From Adineta ricciae (Eukaryota; Rotifera; Eurotatoria; Adinetida; Adinetidae), in assembly GCA_905250025.1 (NCBI GenBank), contig CAJNOJ010000105.1:1-64000 (forward strand): a DNA stretch of 64,000 nt, written 5' to 3'. The position numbers were made by a program, and so were the translations under genes. Positions within the stretch are counted from its first letter, which is position 1. Each line of letters starts with the position of its first letter. The notes under the pieces were generated by a model. That model was not told the DNA's origin and made no database searches. It was given only the letters and a program-made list of their open reading frames with translations. This document shows positions 33,502 to 45,185 of the stretch, one piece after another.

Positions 33502-33880
33502 AGTTGAAGTCAATATCGACAAATATTCCAGAAGGAGAATACAGTCGATCTATAATTATGGTCCTGGAGAACCCGTTCTAGCTATTATCACTATTGTTTG
33601 ATTGCTACTATCTAGTAATGTCTTCTCTACTTGATGTTTGTTAAAAACCGAACAATAGATATAATTCTGAATGTCAACAAAAAGTTCCAAAGAATTATCT
33701 GAAAATTTTGTTATTAAATTGACTTTGTGTTGAATGTAATGTAAACTTATCGATTCGACCTGTTTCATTTCGATGTACAAAATAAATATCACGACTTAAA
33801 ACAAACCGCTCTGACATTAACTTCCTGACCATAGCCGTATTTGCATTGAAAAACGCCTGACAAAACGCAAACTCACGACT
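33502..33880 (-). pseudogene. NHL-repeat gene relict (copy A)
   Basis: Collinear with 62756-63130 of copy B and encoding NHL beta-propeller-like sequence (LFVDIQNYIYCSVFNKHQVEKT). Compared with B it has one extra base near 33720 that shifts the frame after HSTQS. The gene is also cut at 33502, where homology with B ends, so the later blades are missing. NHL repeats form extracellular or scaffold propellers. This copy cannot make one. Confidence 0.75.
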
Positions 33881-34781
33881 TCAAAGCTTTAATTCGAGCA
33901 CTAATCGATACTGTAAGCTGATGAATAGTTAGAAAATAGTGAACACGTTTGATTAAGCAAACAATTGACACTTAAGATGTTGGCGGCTAAGAGCACAGCA
34001 AACAAATATATTCCTTACACGAAGCATTCATTTGAATTGCAACGGCACTTGACGAAGGTAGTACCGCAGACTTAATTGATTCACCTTCAACACTGCTGAT
34101 CACATTTGGCAAAAGGAAAATGCATGTGAAAAAGTATTGTTAGTTTCTTTATCATTTGAATCTGATCAATGAACAAAGGAGAACACAAAATTGAATACAG
34201 TTGAGTTTCCTTTCATTATTTACTCTCGATAAAAGAGAACGTTATGTTTGTCTATGGAATTAGAAACAGAATCAAAGATTACAACCTATCACCTTTTTGT
34301 GTCTCAATTAAACTTTGATAGAAAAAGAAGAATATAATGATGTCAATGATTAACCTATTTCAATCATTAACATTTACATTCTGTTAACGAATGAATACGT
34401 GAATGTAGTTGCTCAGCAGTATATACGAAGTATAGAGATTTTATTATTCTTTCACAGAGACTTTTATCTTGTTCCCAGTATATGCAACAGTAGTAAATAG
34501 ATAAGAAAATGTTGTCAGGTGACGCATATATGATACGCGAGTTCGAAAGCTTACTATCAATAAAACATCTTCTTATTTGAGTCTATTATTTGTTCCTACA
34601 AAAAACTCATGCATTTTCGCTCTTCTTTGCATTACTAAATTCGACAAAATTCCTGCTACCATCATTTTTCATCATGATAGACGCATAGCGGGATTACACT
34701 CTTCGAAATACTTGTCTAAGCAAATGACTGATTGGCCTATTATGCTTTAAGCGTCATTGATGGTTTTATGTAACGTGCCTA
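33502..34781. repeat. Collinear block resumes, copy A (partner 62756-64000)
   Basis: About 1.28 kb aligns with 62756-64000, the right edge of the window, in the same orientation. Identity by eye is about 93-95%, with small indels. Confidence 0.85.
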
Positions 34782-35714
34782 TGAAAGTAGCAGTATTCAA
34801 TGAGGAAATTGATTGGACCTATTCATTAGACTATAATGAGTTTTTTTGTTTCATACAGAACGCATATAGGAGAATTGTATCGCAGGGCCCAGGATGTTTA
34901 CCTCTTTTCAAACGGCAACACTATAACACACACGCAAGTCATGAAGGAAGATTCATAGTCAAGTTTCAACGATAGCTAATTAATATTGTTTCTTCTTTTT
35001 CTTGTGATCTATTTTATATAAACATGAACTATTTCTCATTGCAAGTTTTGAATATTTATGATATTTTAACACACTTTTCTAGTATTTATTCATATCAAAA
35101 CGATATTTCTGGCAGAACAACATTATGTCTAATACTATAAATGCAATCAATCGAACCAGCAAACTATCGGGTTTTTCGAAATGCCACTGCGTTTACTCAA
35201 TACTTTCATTCGGAAAAATTAATTTAGTTGAGACCGAATCAAAATCGAACAGTGAGACTCGATCACGAGTGGGAAGATCGTAAACAAAAACTACCAGGAA
35301 ATCCGACAACATGACCATCATTGATATCAGTTTCATACGTGGATATAACTGTTCTATGGTCTTGTCCACCGATAAAGGGTTGTTACAAGCCAGAGTAAGA
35401 GGTAACTTACTGAACGATGCTCCACGGCGATCGCATTGTATCGTACTTCTAGTTTACATGGAACAAAAAGTACTTATGTTAACCTTAAAATATATTAAAA
35501 TACTTTTGTGCTCTTTAAGAGTATTGTAGGATACAGAAAATATTTATTTCTAGTTGTTGTACTTTGTCCTTGAATTGCTATCTTGGTTCGTGTCATGCTG
35601 CACATTTTCTCATCTTTTTTCACTTATCAATTTTCATCGGGTTTTGTTTTCCGTTGTCATTCTTTTCTTTTATTATTCTTTTATAGTAATAGAAACAAAA
35701 GAGTCTTACAAACT
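33881..35714. other. Intergenic, no gene supported
   Basis: Long AT-rich region. The part up to ~34781 has a copy in B. Short frames at 34757-34975 and 35311-35529 have no family features. The promoter of the transporter at 35715 must lie at its right end. Confidence 0.4.
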
Positions 35715-37192
35715 ATGGCTCGTGGTACTCATGTAGCTCTATCGAGCATTTTCCTTATCCTTATTCTGTACTTTTTGCAAGGTTTAAACATTGGACTCGC
35801 AACTAGTATACCCATATTCTTGGCTGTACGAGGAGCGAATTGGGCACATCAAAGCATATTTAGTTTCGTTTATTATCCATTTTCGTTGAAGCTTTTCTGG
35901 GCACCTTTGATCGATACTATTCATATTCCTCGTTTTGGCCGACGTAAAACATGGTTAATACCGATTCAGTTATGCATCGTGGCAATTCTCTTACTCCTAT
36001 CGTTTTACGTCGATTCGTTTGTCACGGCTGGTCATGTTGTATGGCTTGCCGTAATGTTCTTTGGCATTATTCTTCTCACTGCATCTCAGGACATTTGTGT
36101 AGATGGTTTAGCTATTACATTGTTTTCTGCGACTAACCCTCAATGGACATCAACTTCGCAGAATGTCGGGCAAACACTAGGTCACTTCTCGGGCTTTTCG
36201 TTCTTACTAACATTGGAATCAGCTAATTTTACGAATAAATACATTCGTCAACCGCTATCATTGCCCTTCCAAGCGTATGGTCTATTCTCGCTCGAACATT
36301 TCATACGTTTTGCAGCTCTGGCCTTTCTAGTAGTAACCGTAAGTGTTGCGATATTTTTCCATGAGAAAAAGGAAGTAGCACTAACCAACAAAGAAGACGC
36401 ACATCCATTAACAATATCCGAAACATATATTTCAGTCATAAAACTGTTCAAAAAGAAATGTATGCGACAATTAGCTATTATATCAATTCTCGCACCGGCT
36501 GGCTTAGTAGCTACTACGTATATGACACGTGTGTCACTTACCAAGTAAATAGAAAAGTTGATTTCTTCATAATTCTCAATCGACGATCTCGTTTTAGGCA
36601 AGGTGTACCGCAAGCTAATTTAGCACTTGTTGAAATTCCAGTCACATTGGTTTCAGTCTTTTCACCTCTTATCATTCGTCGTACCAAACGGCCTCTGATT
36701 TGGTTCGTTCGATTCTACGCTTTGTATCTTCTTAGCGCAATTCCAACCGCTGCGTATGTGTATTTCACTCCTCAGATAATCTCATCGAGTTACTACTATC
36801 CCCTACTCATTGTCTTTCTTACATGTAATGAGTTTTTCCGAGTTCTTCGAGCTGCGGCTCAAATCGGTTTCTTTGCTTTGATCAGTGAAGAACGTATCGG
36901 TGGAACTTATATGACGTTGCTTGCCACCCTAAGCAATTTCGGATTCGCTATGAACTCTTCGGCCATACTTTATCTATCAAATTGGTTACCCAAGAAATAC
37001 GATTATGTGATTGCAGTTGGTCTATGTATCACCCTTGGTGTACTATGGATGGTGCTTTCATTTCGAACTATAAAACGACTGCAAAAATTACCTACACACA
37101 AGTGGTATTTATTTCCCGAGACGATCACCGATAACACAATCACATTGGAGAAAAAATATGATAGAAAGTTATTGGATGATGAAACAAACTAA
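35715..37192 (+). CDS. SLC33A1: SLC33A1-like acetyl-CoA transporter
   Basis: Exons 35715-36544 and 36598-37192 join in phase (474 aa). The protein has about 11-12 membrane segments and matches AT-1/SLC33A1 from its first helix: ILYFLQGLNIGLATSIPIFL, then FSFVYYPFSLKLFWAPLIDT, FGRRKTWLIP, SQDICVDGLAIT, NVGQTLGHFSGF and IGGTYMTLLATLSNFG. SLC33A1 imports acetyl-CoA into the ER lumen for lysine acetylation of secretory proteins. The usual long cytosolic N-terminus of vertebrates is short here. I chose ATG 35715 because homology starts about 10 residues later; an in-frame ATG-equivalent at 35583 would add an unrelated hydrophobic stretch. No truncation is seen. Its allele is predicted beyond 64000. 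Confidence 0.92.
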
Positions 37193-37428
37193 GGAACTTT
37201 TTCAGAAGAATTGTAAATGAAAGACTACGAAGTTTTTTCAAAATCATAAACATCTACATCGGATTTTCTCTGCTTTTGACATGTTTATCAGTATGATTCA
37301 TAAAAAAAAGATTTGGTCATGAATATCTAAATATATAACCTCATCTGTATGCTTCATAATCATACAACTCTAATTAAACTTGTCATGATCAAAACTAGAA
37401 ATAAGAAGTTCTTGCAGCACAGTTTGAC

Positions 37429-37436
37429 TATAAAGG
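37429..37436 (+). promoter_or_regulatory. TATA-like box of the receptor at 37473
   Basis: TATAAAGG lies 44 bases upstream of the ATG, nearly the same spacing as at the receptor at 2793. It suggests a short leader and a common core promoter layout in these receptors. Confidence 0.5.
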
Positions 37437-37472
37437 CAACGTCGACAAGTAATCCTTCTCAACATAGAAAAA

Positions 37473-38513
37473 ATGAATTCAACAGATGAATACTATGATG
37501 CCTTATTCGACGATCTATTCAAATATCTTTACCGATATGTAATTCCCGTTTGCTACATCGTGGGAAATTTTGGAAGTGTCATCAGTGGCTACATTTTTTC
37601 CACAAAGGCATGGAGAAAAAACGTTTGCGTCTATTACTTTAACACATGCCTAGTGATTAACTTGGCTGCTCTCAATAGTTATCTGCTGACAACTATTCTT
37701 ATCGCCGGCTACGACGTTGACCTTTACAATTCCAATATAATCTTTTGTAAGCTCTACTACTATACAACATTCCTATTCTGTGCACTTTCACCTACCATGC
37801 TCATTCTGGCATCCATCGACCGTTTGCTCATATCGTCCCAAAATGTTAACCTTCGACTGTATAGTTCAAAACGTTTAGCTTACTTTTCCGTTAGTTTGGC
37901 TACAGTTTTCTGCATTATTTATTTTCTCCATGTCTTAATCAAACCGGAAATTGTATCAGTCGCACCGTCGATTACGGCATGTACACTTAGCACTGATTAC
38001 GGTTACCTGATGTTCTTTGCTTACTCCTCGTTGCTTGTTACATCGTTTTTCTGCATAAACATGATTGTGCTGTCAATTTTATCGATTAAAAACGTTCGGA
38101 TTATTCGCGCTGCGCCTCGTCAACAACAACGGCAACAATTGCGCACAATGAACAAGAAAGACTTTCAATTACTTCGTTGTCTATTCGTCCACGATATCGT
38201 CTTTATTGCTTGCAATATTTTCCTCAATTTATATTATGTTTATATTGTGGTCAGATTTTATGGTAGCATGTCAACTCTGGAACGAATCTTCAGCAATTTC
38301 CTAAACAGTTTTCTCACCATGCTCCAACAGCTTTCGTTCTGCACCAGCTTTTTCATCTTTGTCACCGTCTCGAAAGCATTTCGACATGAATTCCGGCGTA
38401 TTGCGTACAAAATGATTCGGAAAAATTCGGTCATCATGCGGGAAGAAGAACAGATCGAACGAATCAATGTCGAAATCAATATTTTCAACGAGAATGGACA
38501 ACGTGCTCAATAA
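37473..38513 (+). CDS. Rhodopsin-like GPCR, single exon, 346 aa
   Basis: Seven membrane segments, an acidic N-terminus with an Asn-glycosylation site (MNSTDEYYD), and GN in TM1 (IVGNFGSVISGY). TM3 ends in ASIDRLL, a DRY variant with Asp-Arg kept. Cys residues before TM3 (IIFCKLYYY) and in loop 2 (ITACTLS) can form the class A disulphide. TM7 lacks NPxxY (SFCTSFFIFVTVSKAFRHEF). The intracellular tail is basic and ends in a charged helix (MREEEQIERINVEINIF). It belongs to the bdelloid receptor expansions and looks peptide-receptor-like, but its ligand is unknown. It is not closely related to the receptors at 2793 or 61683. Confidence 0.85.
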   Translation: MNSTDEYYDALFDDLFKYLYRYVIPVCYIVGNFGSVISGYIFSTKAWRKNVCVYYFNTCLVINLAALNSYLLTTILIAGYDVDLYNSNIIFCKLYYYTTFLFCALSPTMLILASIDRLLISSQNVNLRLYSSKRLAYFSVSLATVFCIIYFLHVLIKPEIVSVAPSITACTLSTDYGYLMFFAYSSLLVTSFFCINMIVLSILSIKNVRIIRAAPRQQQRQQLRTMNKKDFQLLRCLFVHDIVFIACNIFLNLYYVYIVVRFYGSMSTLERIFSNFLNSFLTMLQQLSFCTSFFIFVTVSKAFRHEFRRIAYKMIRKNSVIMREEEQIERINVEINIFNENGQRAQ

Positions 38514-38650
38514 ACAAGGTGCGACAATAGCACACTTGTACAAAATCATGAACGAACAGTTTCCCTTTCTTTCTGAACCTTTTTTTCCGAATTACACGAA
38601 AAATATGACCATACGTTTAGGAATATATTAGCTGCTTATATGTACGCCAT

Positions 38651-40509
38651 TCACCAAGGTTCACATTCTTTCAGTTTGATTTCTACGGCAGGCACCTTGT
38701 TTCTATCTATTGTAACGTCAATGATTTTGAAGGCTGAATATGGTAGAACTAGAACTTCTTCTTCATCGGGATACAATGATGTGTTGGCGATATATAATGC
38801 CGTTCTCGGATTTCGTATCTCATATATGCATAGCGTACTCATTCGGGAACTTGTGTCACGTTTATTACCATGGAATCCCGTGGCGACACTCAAACGTTTG
38901 GACGTTGACGCAAAGGTTTTAGTTAAAATTCGTGTGCCTCGCTTGTACAGCGTAACATCATTCTCGGTAAGCATCATGCCGCGATACGTCGTTCCAAGAT
39001 ACGAGAGACTATTGAAATGTGGATGTCGAGCGATAATTCCAATGAAATACGCTAAACTAAGGTTCTGTGGAGCAGCTAAATTCTCAAGCTCTAATTGTGC
39101 CAAATCGGTATTGAGTGCCGAAGAGAAGCCTGTATCAGTTGTATAGGCTTTTAACAAATAGTTCGGATCTTTTTCCTCGATTGTTACATCAAAAAATTGT
39201 CGGATTAAATCAATACTCTGAACATTGCGCAGACTCTTTTCCAGATAATTTTGTTTGACGAAGAGAACTAGCCGATCGAATTGTGGATCGTTGCCGTAAG
39301 TTTCTAATGATTTCAAATACTCATGTGCTTGAAAATCGGCATCATACGAAGAACGAATCCATTCCATGAAATCACTGACAAAACGCGTCTTAGTCAGACG
39401 TCGTCGATGAGGCATTTGCTTTGTCTCGTCGCTTTTAGCTCTCTCAAGTACGGTTACACGAGATTTGTTTTTCGTTGAACCAGAAGCTACAGGGAGCGCA
39501 GTCGAACCATTCGGTTCCATTCGATCCAGACTTTTCAGTGACATTGATTGTAGATACTTTTGAACAACATCGATATCATTAGCACGTTGCATACGAGAGG
39601 AAGCATTTGTACTGACAGCTGAAACAGAATGATCGATTCGTTTGAGTAAAACATTCGATACAATGAACTATCGAAATTTTGTCTTGCACAAATAGAGAAA
39701 GAGCTGAACATGTTTTGAATCATCTCATACCACGCGAAGCGCTTACCTTTATTTTCTACTGTGGAATGTCTTTGTGATACACTCGCTTCGAACGGTTTCC
39801 TATTTCTCGTCGCTCCTTCTTTATCTTCTACAATACGTGCAGACAACATAGGATCAATACCTGAAGTTTATGAAAAAAGAATCTGATTTTTTTATTCATA
39901 CATATACATGTATACGCACCGAAATCTAATTTTCGTCGAAAATCATCCGAGGAACTATCACTGTCATTGTCACTGTCGTCATCGGGTATATTTTCCACGA
40001 TTTCATCATCAATGAGATCACGGACCAGATCTAAAATAAATACTCCAATTAATTCAGAAATATTCGTTTTTTATCGGTATTACTTTTTGCTGATGACAAT
40101 TTTTTCCTGAAAAAAAAAGACAAGGAATATACTAACGTCATACACAAAATCCTACCGTTCCTGAATAACGCGCGCCTTATATATTTCATCACATGGATGA
40201 TCCCAGGATGACGTACCCGTATCAAAATTAAAATAATATAATTCTCCATTTTCGTCTTGACACGGTTTCCAACCTGATGGTAGTGGTTTAAGGATCCCTT
40301 CTCTAGCCAGCCAAAGTAAATGAGAGTCCTAATTTGGATACAAAATACTGATCACTGAGTGTTTCAGCACGTAAGTTTACCTTATCTGGATCAATACCAA
40401 TAAAAATGGCGTATTCACGGATTTCTTCTGAAGTTGGTTCGTAGTTTTCGTCCATATGTTCGCAGAGAACTGTTTGATTATTTATTTTGTATCCACTAGA
40501 TGGTAACAT
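38651..40509 (-). CDS. CEP164-like WW domain fused to an R-S-E ADP-ribosyltransferase
   Basis: Six exons join in phase: 40509-40381, 40328-40156, 40106-40084, 40030-39920, 39860-39747 and 39618-38651 (1518 nt, 505 aa). Residues ~1-105 match the N-terminus of centriolar protein CEP164: [37 protein letters not shown], then the WW core [16 protein letters not shown] and SSWDHPCDE, ending VIQERKKLS. An acidic Asp/Ser-rich linker follows. Residues ~300-500 are an ART domain with complete signature: Arg in TTYRGMML, Ser-Thr-Ser in FASTSK, Glu-x-Glu in [12 protein letters not shown] domains bind proline-rich or phospho-ligands; CEP164's WW recruits TTBK2 at ciliary distal appendages. A fused transferase could therefore be targeted to basal bodies. 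That is inference. No premature stop is seen. Confidence 0.85.
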
Positions 40510-40912
40510 GATTGGCGATATGAGGCGTAGTTAAATTCCTTTTTGCGAAAAAAGTAAGGGTGAAAGTTGATTTTTTTCTTTCAAGAATGATTCAACATTT
40601 TTCGTTGGATTTGATGGATTTTATTTGCTGACTGTTGACAAGTTAAAGCAGCCCTTTGAAAGATGTTGCTGCGATAAAAATGAGTATAATTACATGTAAC
40701 TAATACTATATAACCAAATCAAGTTTATACCTTTTTAGATAAGAATAAGTATAGTTTTGTCGGAAGACAGAAATCGACCTGTCTGATGGTGGCGCCACTG
40801 TATGGAATAAAAGAAAAGAAAAGTAAATATATACTATCTATTCGATTTTCGTTAACAAAGGCGAAATCGAATCTTCCTTTGTTCATCATTTCGTTGAATG
40901 TACAAGTGAAAA

Positions 40913-42580
40913 ATGGTGTGTTTGCTTGAAAATCTATCCAACGAAATTTTCTATGAAATATTCGATTATCTCGATGGTTGTGAATTATATCACGGATTTT
41001 CAAATCTCAATTCTCGTTTCCATCAGCTACTAAACTCTCCCTTACTTTTTTATGAACTCAAATCTCATTGTACATCGAATCAGTTCGATGAATGCATGAG
41101 ATATATTAATCCAAATCAAATTCGTTCATTCAATGTCTCATCGGAATTGCGAATCGACAAGTTCTTCTCGTCGTTCAATATCGACTCATCACTTCATCAT
41201 CTTCGATCGATTTTCGTTGAGAACATCAAGCCTGAAACGCTTTCCGATCTCTTGACGAATTGTACTCATTTACCATGTCTTACTTCGCTGAATATCATGT
41301 CCTATCATCAGTTATTAGATCTATGTCAGATTTATCCATTGATTTTCAACTTATCAACACTAAAATCTCTGACAGTAACGTCACATGAATTCAAGAACTC
41401 CATGGCATTACCATACGCCACTGAAAGTCAACAAACAAGCAAAATCGAACATATGAACATCAACCACCGTGTTACCTTTCAGGAACTTGCGACGATTATT
41501 TCCTACACGCCAAAACTCTTTCGTTTAGAATTTCTACACGAAGATGAAGATGATTCAACAGTTGAATTAATCACACCAACGCAACTGTCAAACATAACTC
41601 ACATCTCAATGACGATTATGTACTTGAATTACGATGATATGGACATCTTCTTGCATAAATTACCATCCACTCTCGAAAGTTTCAATTTTTTCGTATGTGA
41701 AATCGATATCAGTTATCTCGATTTCAGCATGTGGGAAGAATTAATCAAAGAAAACTTTCCCCAACTGAAAAACTTTTATTTCAATTACACTGCCACGATT
41801 CCTGATGAAGAAGAATTCATATTTACTGGTTGTGTGCTCGATCAATTTGTGTCGCCATTTTGGATCGCTCGACAATGGTTTAATCAAATAATCATTCGCC
41901 AAGAATCGATTGCAATCACGATTAAACCGCACAAGTATTTCTCTAACTTCATTCTCATGCCCACAATTTGATTTTTCATTTTCAGAAAAAGATGGTACGA
42001 ATGCCTTACAACCCATAGCAAACTGAATATAAATGAGTCAAGTTTACTTAGCATTCAATACACACCCGAAGATCAATGGTTGGATGTACTCTATGATGAA
42101 ATCGAATGGGTGACCGATGTGGCAACGATCTATCATTTAGAAATGACAGGAACGTTTTTTATCGGGGTTATGGGTCAAATTTTCAATCTTCTGCCTGATC
42201 TTCATACATTCCGTATCTCCTCGATCACATTACCAACGGTTACATTGTTAACTGATGATGAATTAGAACAGTTTATCGACGCAACGACTTCTAATCGGAT
42301 TACGAAAGTTTATCTGGAGAAAATGAACACATTTGATGAGTTTCTTTTCCTTATTGATTTATTTCCGAGATTAGAATCGCTTCAGATCGGTTGTAAAAGC
42401 GATATTGACATTGAATTATTCTTGCACGTGATTCTCATCAAGATAAATAGTAAAAAGTCGAATCTTCGTTTACTGGCCATGCGCATTCCGACAGCTGACG
42501 ACCATATAGTGAAGAAAATACAAAATCTTATTGATCTTACGATTACACGTGCGAATGACACAATTTTCTTGCGACTATAA
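40913..42580 (+). CDS. F-box protein with leucine-rich-like body
   Basis: Exons 40913-41934 and 41986-42580 join in phase (538 aa). The F-box is at residues ~4-45 (LLENLSNEIFYEIFDYLDG, then LYHGFSNLNSRFHQLL), which recruits SKP1 of an SCF ubiquitin ligase. The remainder has repeated Leu-rich strands and helices (LRSIFVENIKPETLSDLL, LTSLNIMSYHQLLDL, LKSLTVT), an irregular LRR-like solenoid that would bind the substrate. This is one of the large bdelloid F-box families; no substrate can be named. A polyadenylation signal AATAAA lies at 42608-42613, 28 bases after the stop, almost overlapping that of the convergent gene. The allele is expected beyond the window. Confidence 0.85.
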
Positions 42581-42598
42581 TGACACATGTTTCTTTTT

Positions 42599-42613
42599 TT
42601 TATTATGAATAAA
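42599..42613. promoter_or_regulatory. Back-to-back polyadenylation signals
   Basis: AATAAA for the F-box gene is at 42608-42613 on the plus strand. AATAAA for the phosphoesterase is at 42604-42599 on the minus strand. The two signals are 3 bases apart in a 71-bp convergent spacer, so the transcripts' 3' ends must overlap. Confidence 0.6.
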
Positions 42614-42651
42614 GCATTTCAATTGAGAGTACACTTAATTAGGTGCGAATC

Positions 42652-43494
42652 TCATGAATCTGTTACAGTAACAGTTCCATTATCGAACAAATTGATTTTC
42701 ATATTTGGTCGAAAACCGCAGTTTTCATGAACGTAACCACGTTGATTGCTGACAACTTTTGTTGAATTGATCATTAGATTAGTCGACAGATGCGTATGAC
42801 CATACACCCACAAACGAACAGGATCTTGACAATCTTCGTCATGATCGTTAACGAAAGCATCTGCAACACCTGATTCTGCGTCTTCATCCGTGCACGTCTC
42901 TCGACGTGAAGGTGCGTGATGAGTGATAATAATCACATGTTCTTGATTTTCACGTGCTTTTCGAATCTCTTCTAGCAACCAAGTATGTTGCTCGGCATGC
43001 CAAGCATTTGTATCATCAACAGTTAGACGACGCACCACAGTTCTGCACTTATTACGTGATTCAGTTTCATCGACAAGTTTAATTTGATAGTAATCATTCA
43101 CAAAACGACCAACTTTCGAAGCTGTTAGTTCAGAAACATAAGACCAGAGTGTCGTGCCTAGGATACGAACTTTATTCGGAAGAAGATAAGTTTGATTGTG
43201 TAGGAAATGAATGCGAGGGTTCATTTTATTAAGAGCATGAAGTTGTTCAAGTCGATCTTGATATTCACCGCCATAAAAGCAATGATTTCCCGCAACATAG
43301 AAAATGTGTTCAAATTTGTCACATTGTGCCAATAAAAATGCGCTTAAACTGGGGATGTCAGGTCTTCCAATGTCTCCAGCAAGGATCAAGTTCGGTGCGA
43401 CAACGTTGAACTCAGGTACAATTGCATTTGGAAATTCTAAATGCAGATCGCTCATCAGCATTGTCTGAAAAATCGGTTTCGACTCTTCACTCAT
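42652..43494 (-). CDS. Calcineurin-like metallophosphoesterase, single exon
   Basis: A 280-aa protein with all metal-site motifs in order: MSDLHLEF (Asp, His), LAGDIGRPD (Asp), YVAGNHCFYGG (Asn, His), THHAP (His) and YGHTH (His-x-His). These hold two metal ions for phosphoester hydrolysis. It resembles small stand-alone phosphoesterases found in bacteria and fungi more than the animal protein phosphatase catalytic subunits. No signal peptide or membrane segment is seen, so it is probably cytosolic. The substrate is unknown. Unlike nearly all neighbours of similar length it has no intron, which would fit horizontal acquisition but does not prove it. It is convergent with the F-box gene, with 71 bases between stops. 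Confidence 0.88.
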   Translation of the reverse strand: MSEESKPIFQTMLMSDLHLEFPNAIVPEFNVVAPNLILAGDIGRPDIPSLSAFLLAQCDKFEHIFYVAGNHCFYGGEYQDRLEQLHALNKMNPRIHFLHNQTYLLPNKVRILGTTLWSYVSELTASKVGRFVNDYYQIKLVDETESRNKCRTVVRRLTVDDTNAWHAEQHTWLLEEIRKARENQEHVIIITHHAPSRRETCTDEDAESGVADAFVNDHDEDCQDPVRLWVYGHTHLSTNLMINSTKVVSNQRGYVHENCGFRPNMKINLFDNGTVTVTDS

Positions 43495-45185
43495 TTTTTC
43501 GATACTTTTAGTGATGTCAGTTGTGTTGCTTCCTTATAAACATGTACGAATGAGTCACCAGCGAGGAAGAAGAAAAATACACACTCATATTACCACGTGG
43601 CTTCTCTGGATTTTCGCCAATCTTATGACAATTTATATCGGCAAATAACCCTTCAAATGTTATGAAATAACAGACAACCATGTATTTGCACATTCGACTT
43701 TGTCAGCTCGAATTTCACTGCGAAGTATATTAATATATAGTTATTTACATATCGAAGGTCAATAACGCGTATTCAATAAAATGGAACACAAAGCCATTTA
43801 AAATAAATTTCATCATGCAAACAAATTACTGAACGGAAGAGAAGAGAAGGAAAAATAATGAGAGAAACAAGTTTCATCTAGCAACATAACAATTCTGCAG
43901 AAACCGACATTGGAAATCACCGGTTTATATGTTGAAACATATCTATTTACAAATTGGTTTGAAAATGAAGATAATGATTCAAATAGATAGGTTTTGGCTC
44001 GAAACTTGATAAAAGATAATTTTTAAAAATTCCTCTGTAAGAGATGTAGTTTCTCTAAGCTGCATTTTTTTTTGTTTTGACGGTTGCGAAGTAAGAATTA
44101 GTAGTATCCGAGAGAGAGAAGAAAAAAAAGTTGGGAAAAAAAGCAACTCTAACGAGTATACATAGTTACGTATTAAACGCTTTATTGTATATTTCTATGG
44201 ATACATTCACTAGCTGTTTTCATTATGAGCGAATTTGAACAGTAGAACTAACGAAATGATTCAAACATCAGGTCTCCTGACTGGAAATCGAATTTAAATG
44301 GGAACTACCAAATAGTTTGACACTTTTGTTAATAAAGAATTAGGTATTTTTTTCTTTTCGTTGGGTTTCCAGATCACTGTGGTTTGTTACACATACAACA
44401 ATATCTTTTTCACATTGTAGAAATAGAGTACATACGTCCTTGAATTGTTTCTATGACTTCTCGTTTGCTTCCGTCGATCGACTAGGAGAAAAGAATACTT
44501 GTTAGAATTCAATGGTGAAAAATATTGCATTTTATATGATTTTTGTTTACACCACGGAAATAGTGACCTGTTTGTTAACAGAACGACAAGCATTTCACTT
44601 GTAACGAGTATTGATGACGAACAAGAGTATTTTAAACGAGAACAGCAATATCTATTTTCGAGGTATCTTCGATAGCTCACCTTGCGAGATGATGTATTCT
44701 AAGAAATTATTCGCTGTCAGTGAACGGCGGAAAAAAGATGTTGCCAACTTGTTTATTAGTCTACATCATTTTTTTAAAAACGTCCATGGAAACAAAAAAA
44801 TTAAGTTCCCACTCTCCTCTGAGCCACAGGCCGTCTACGATCTATCTGTTTTTCCTGTTCTCCTATATATACTTAAGTCGACAGATTTCTAGACGACTGC
44901 TTTTTAAAATAGAAATTCTCTTTTTTCATTTCTCCGTACTACAGTGTACTCAATACTTTCAGAGAGTCAACAAATATGTCTCGATCAATGTATTTACATT
45001 TTGATTCTAATGCAAAGTGAAATGGAAGAGAATATCGTAATTTTCAATTTCATTCATTTTCCAGATGAAGTAAACTGCATTAATGTTGTTCTTGTTTTAC
45101 ATTTCGCTTTTTTCCATTGGTATTTCTCAAGCCATAGCAAAAGAGAATGGTTTGCTATCTTTTTGCACAAACTTGAGCACTTTGG
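43495..45185. other. Long noncoding region ending at the second N
   Basis: 1.7 kb of AT-rich DNA with purine-rich runs near 44110-44145. Short frames on both strands (for example 44611-44892 and 44680-44387) have no family features. By position this is the distal end of the haplotype A contig. I see nothing convincing in it. Confidence 0.4.
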
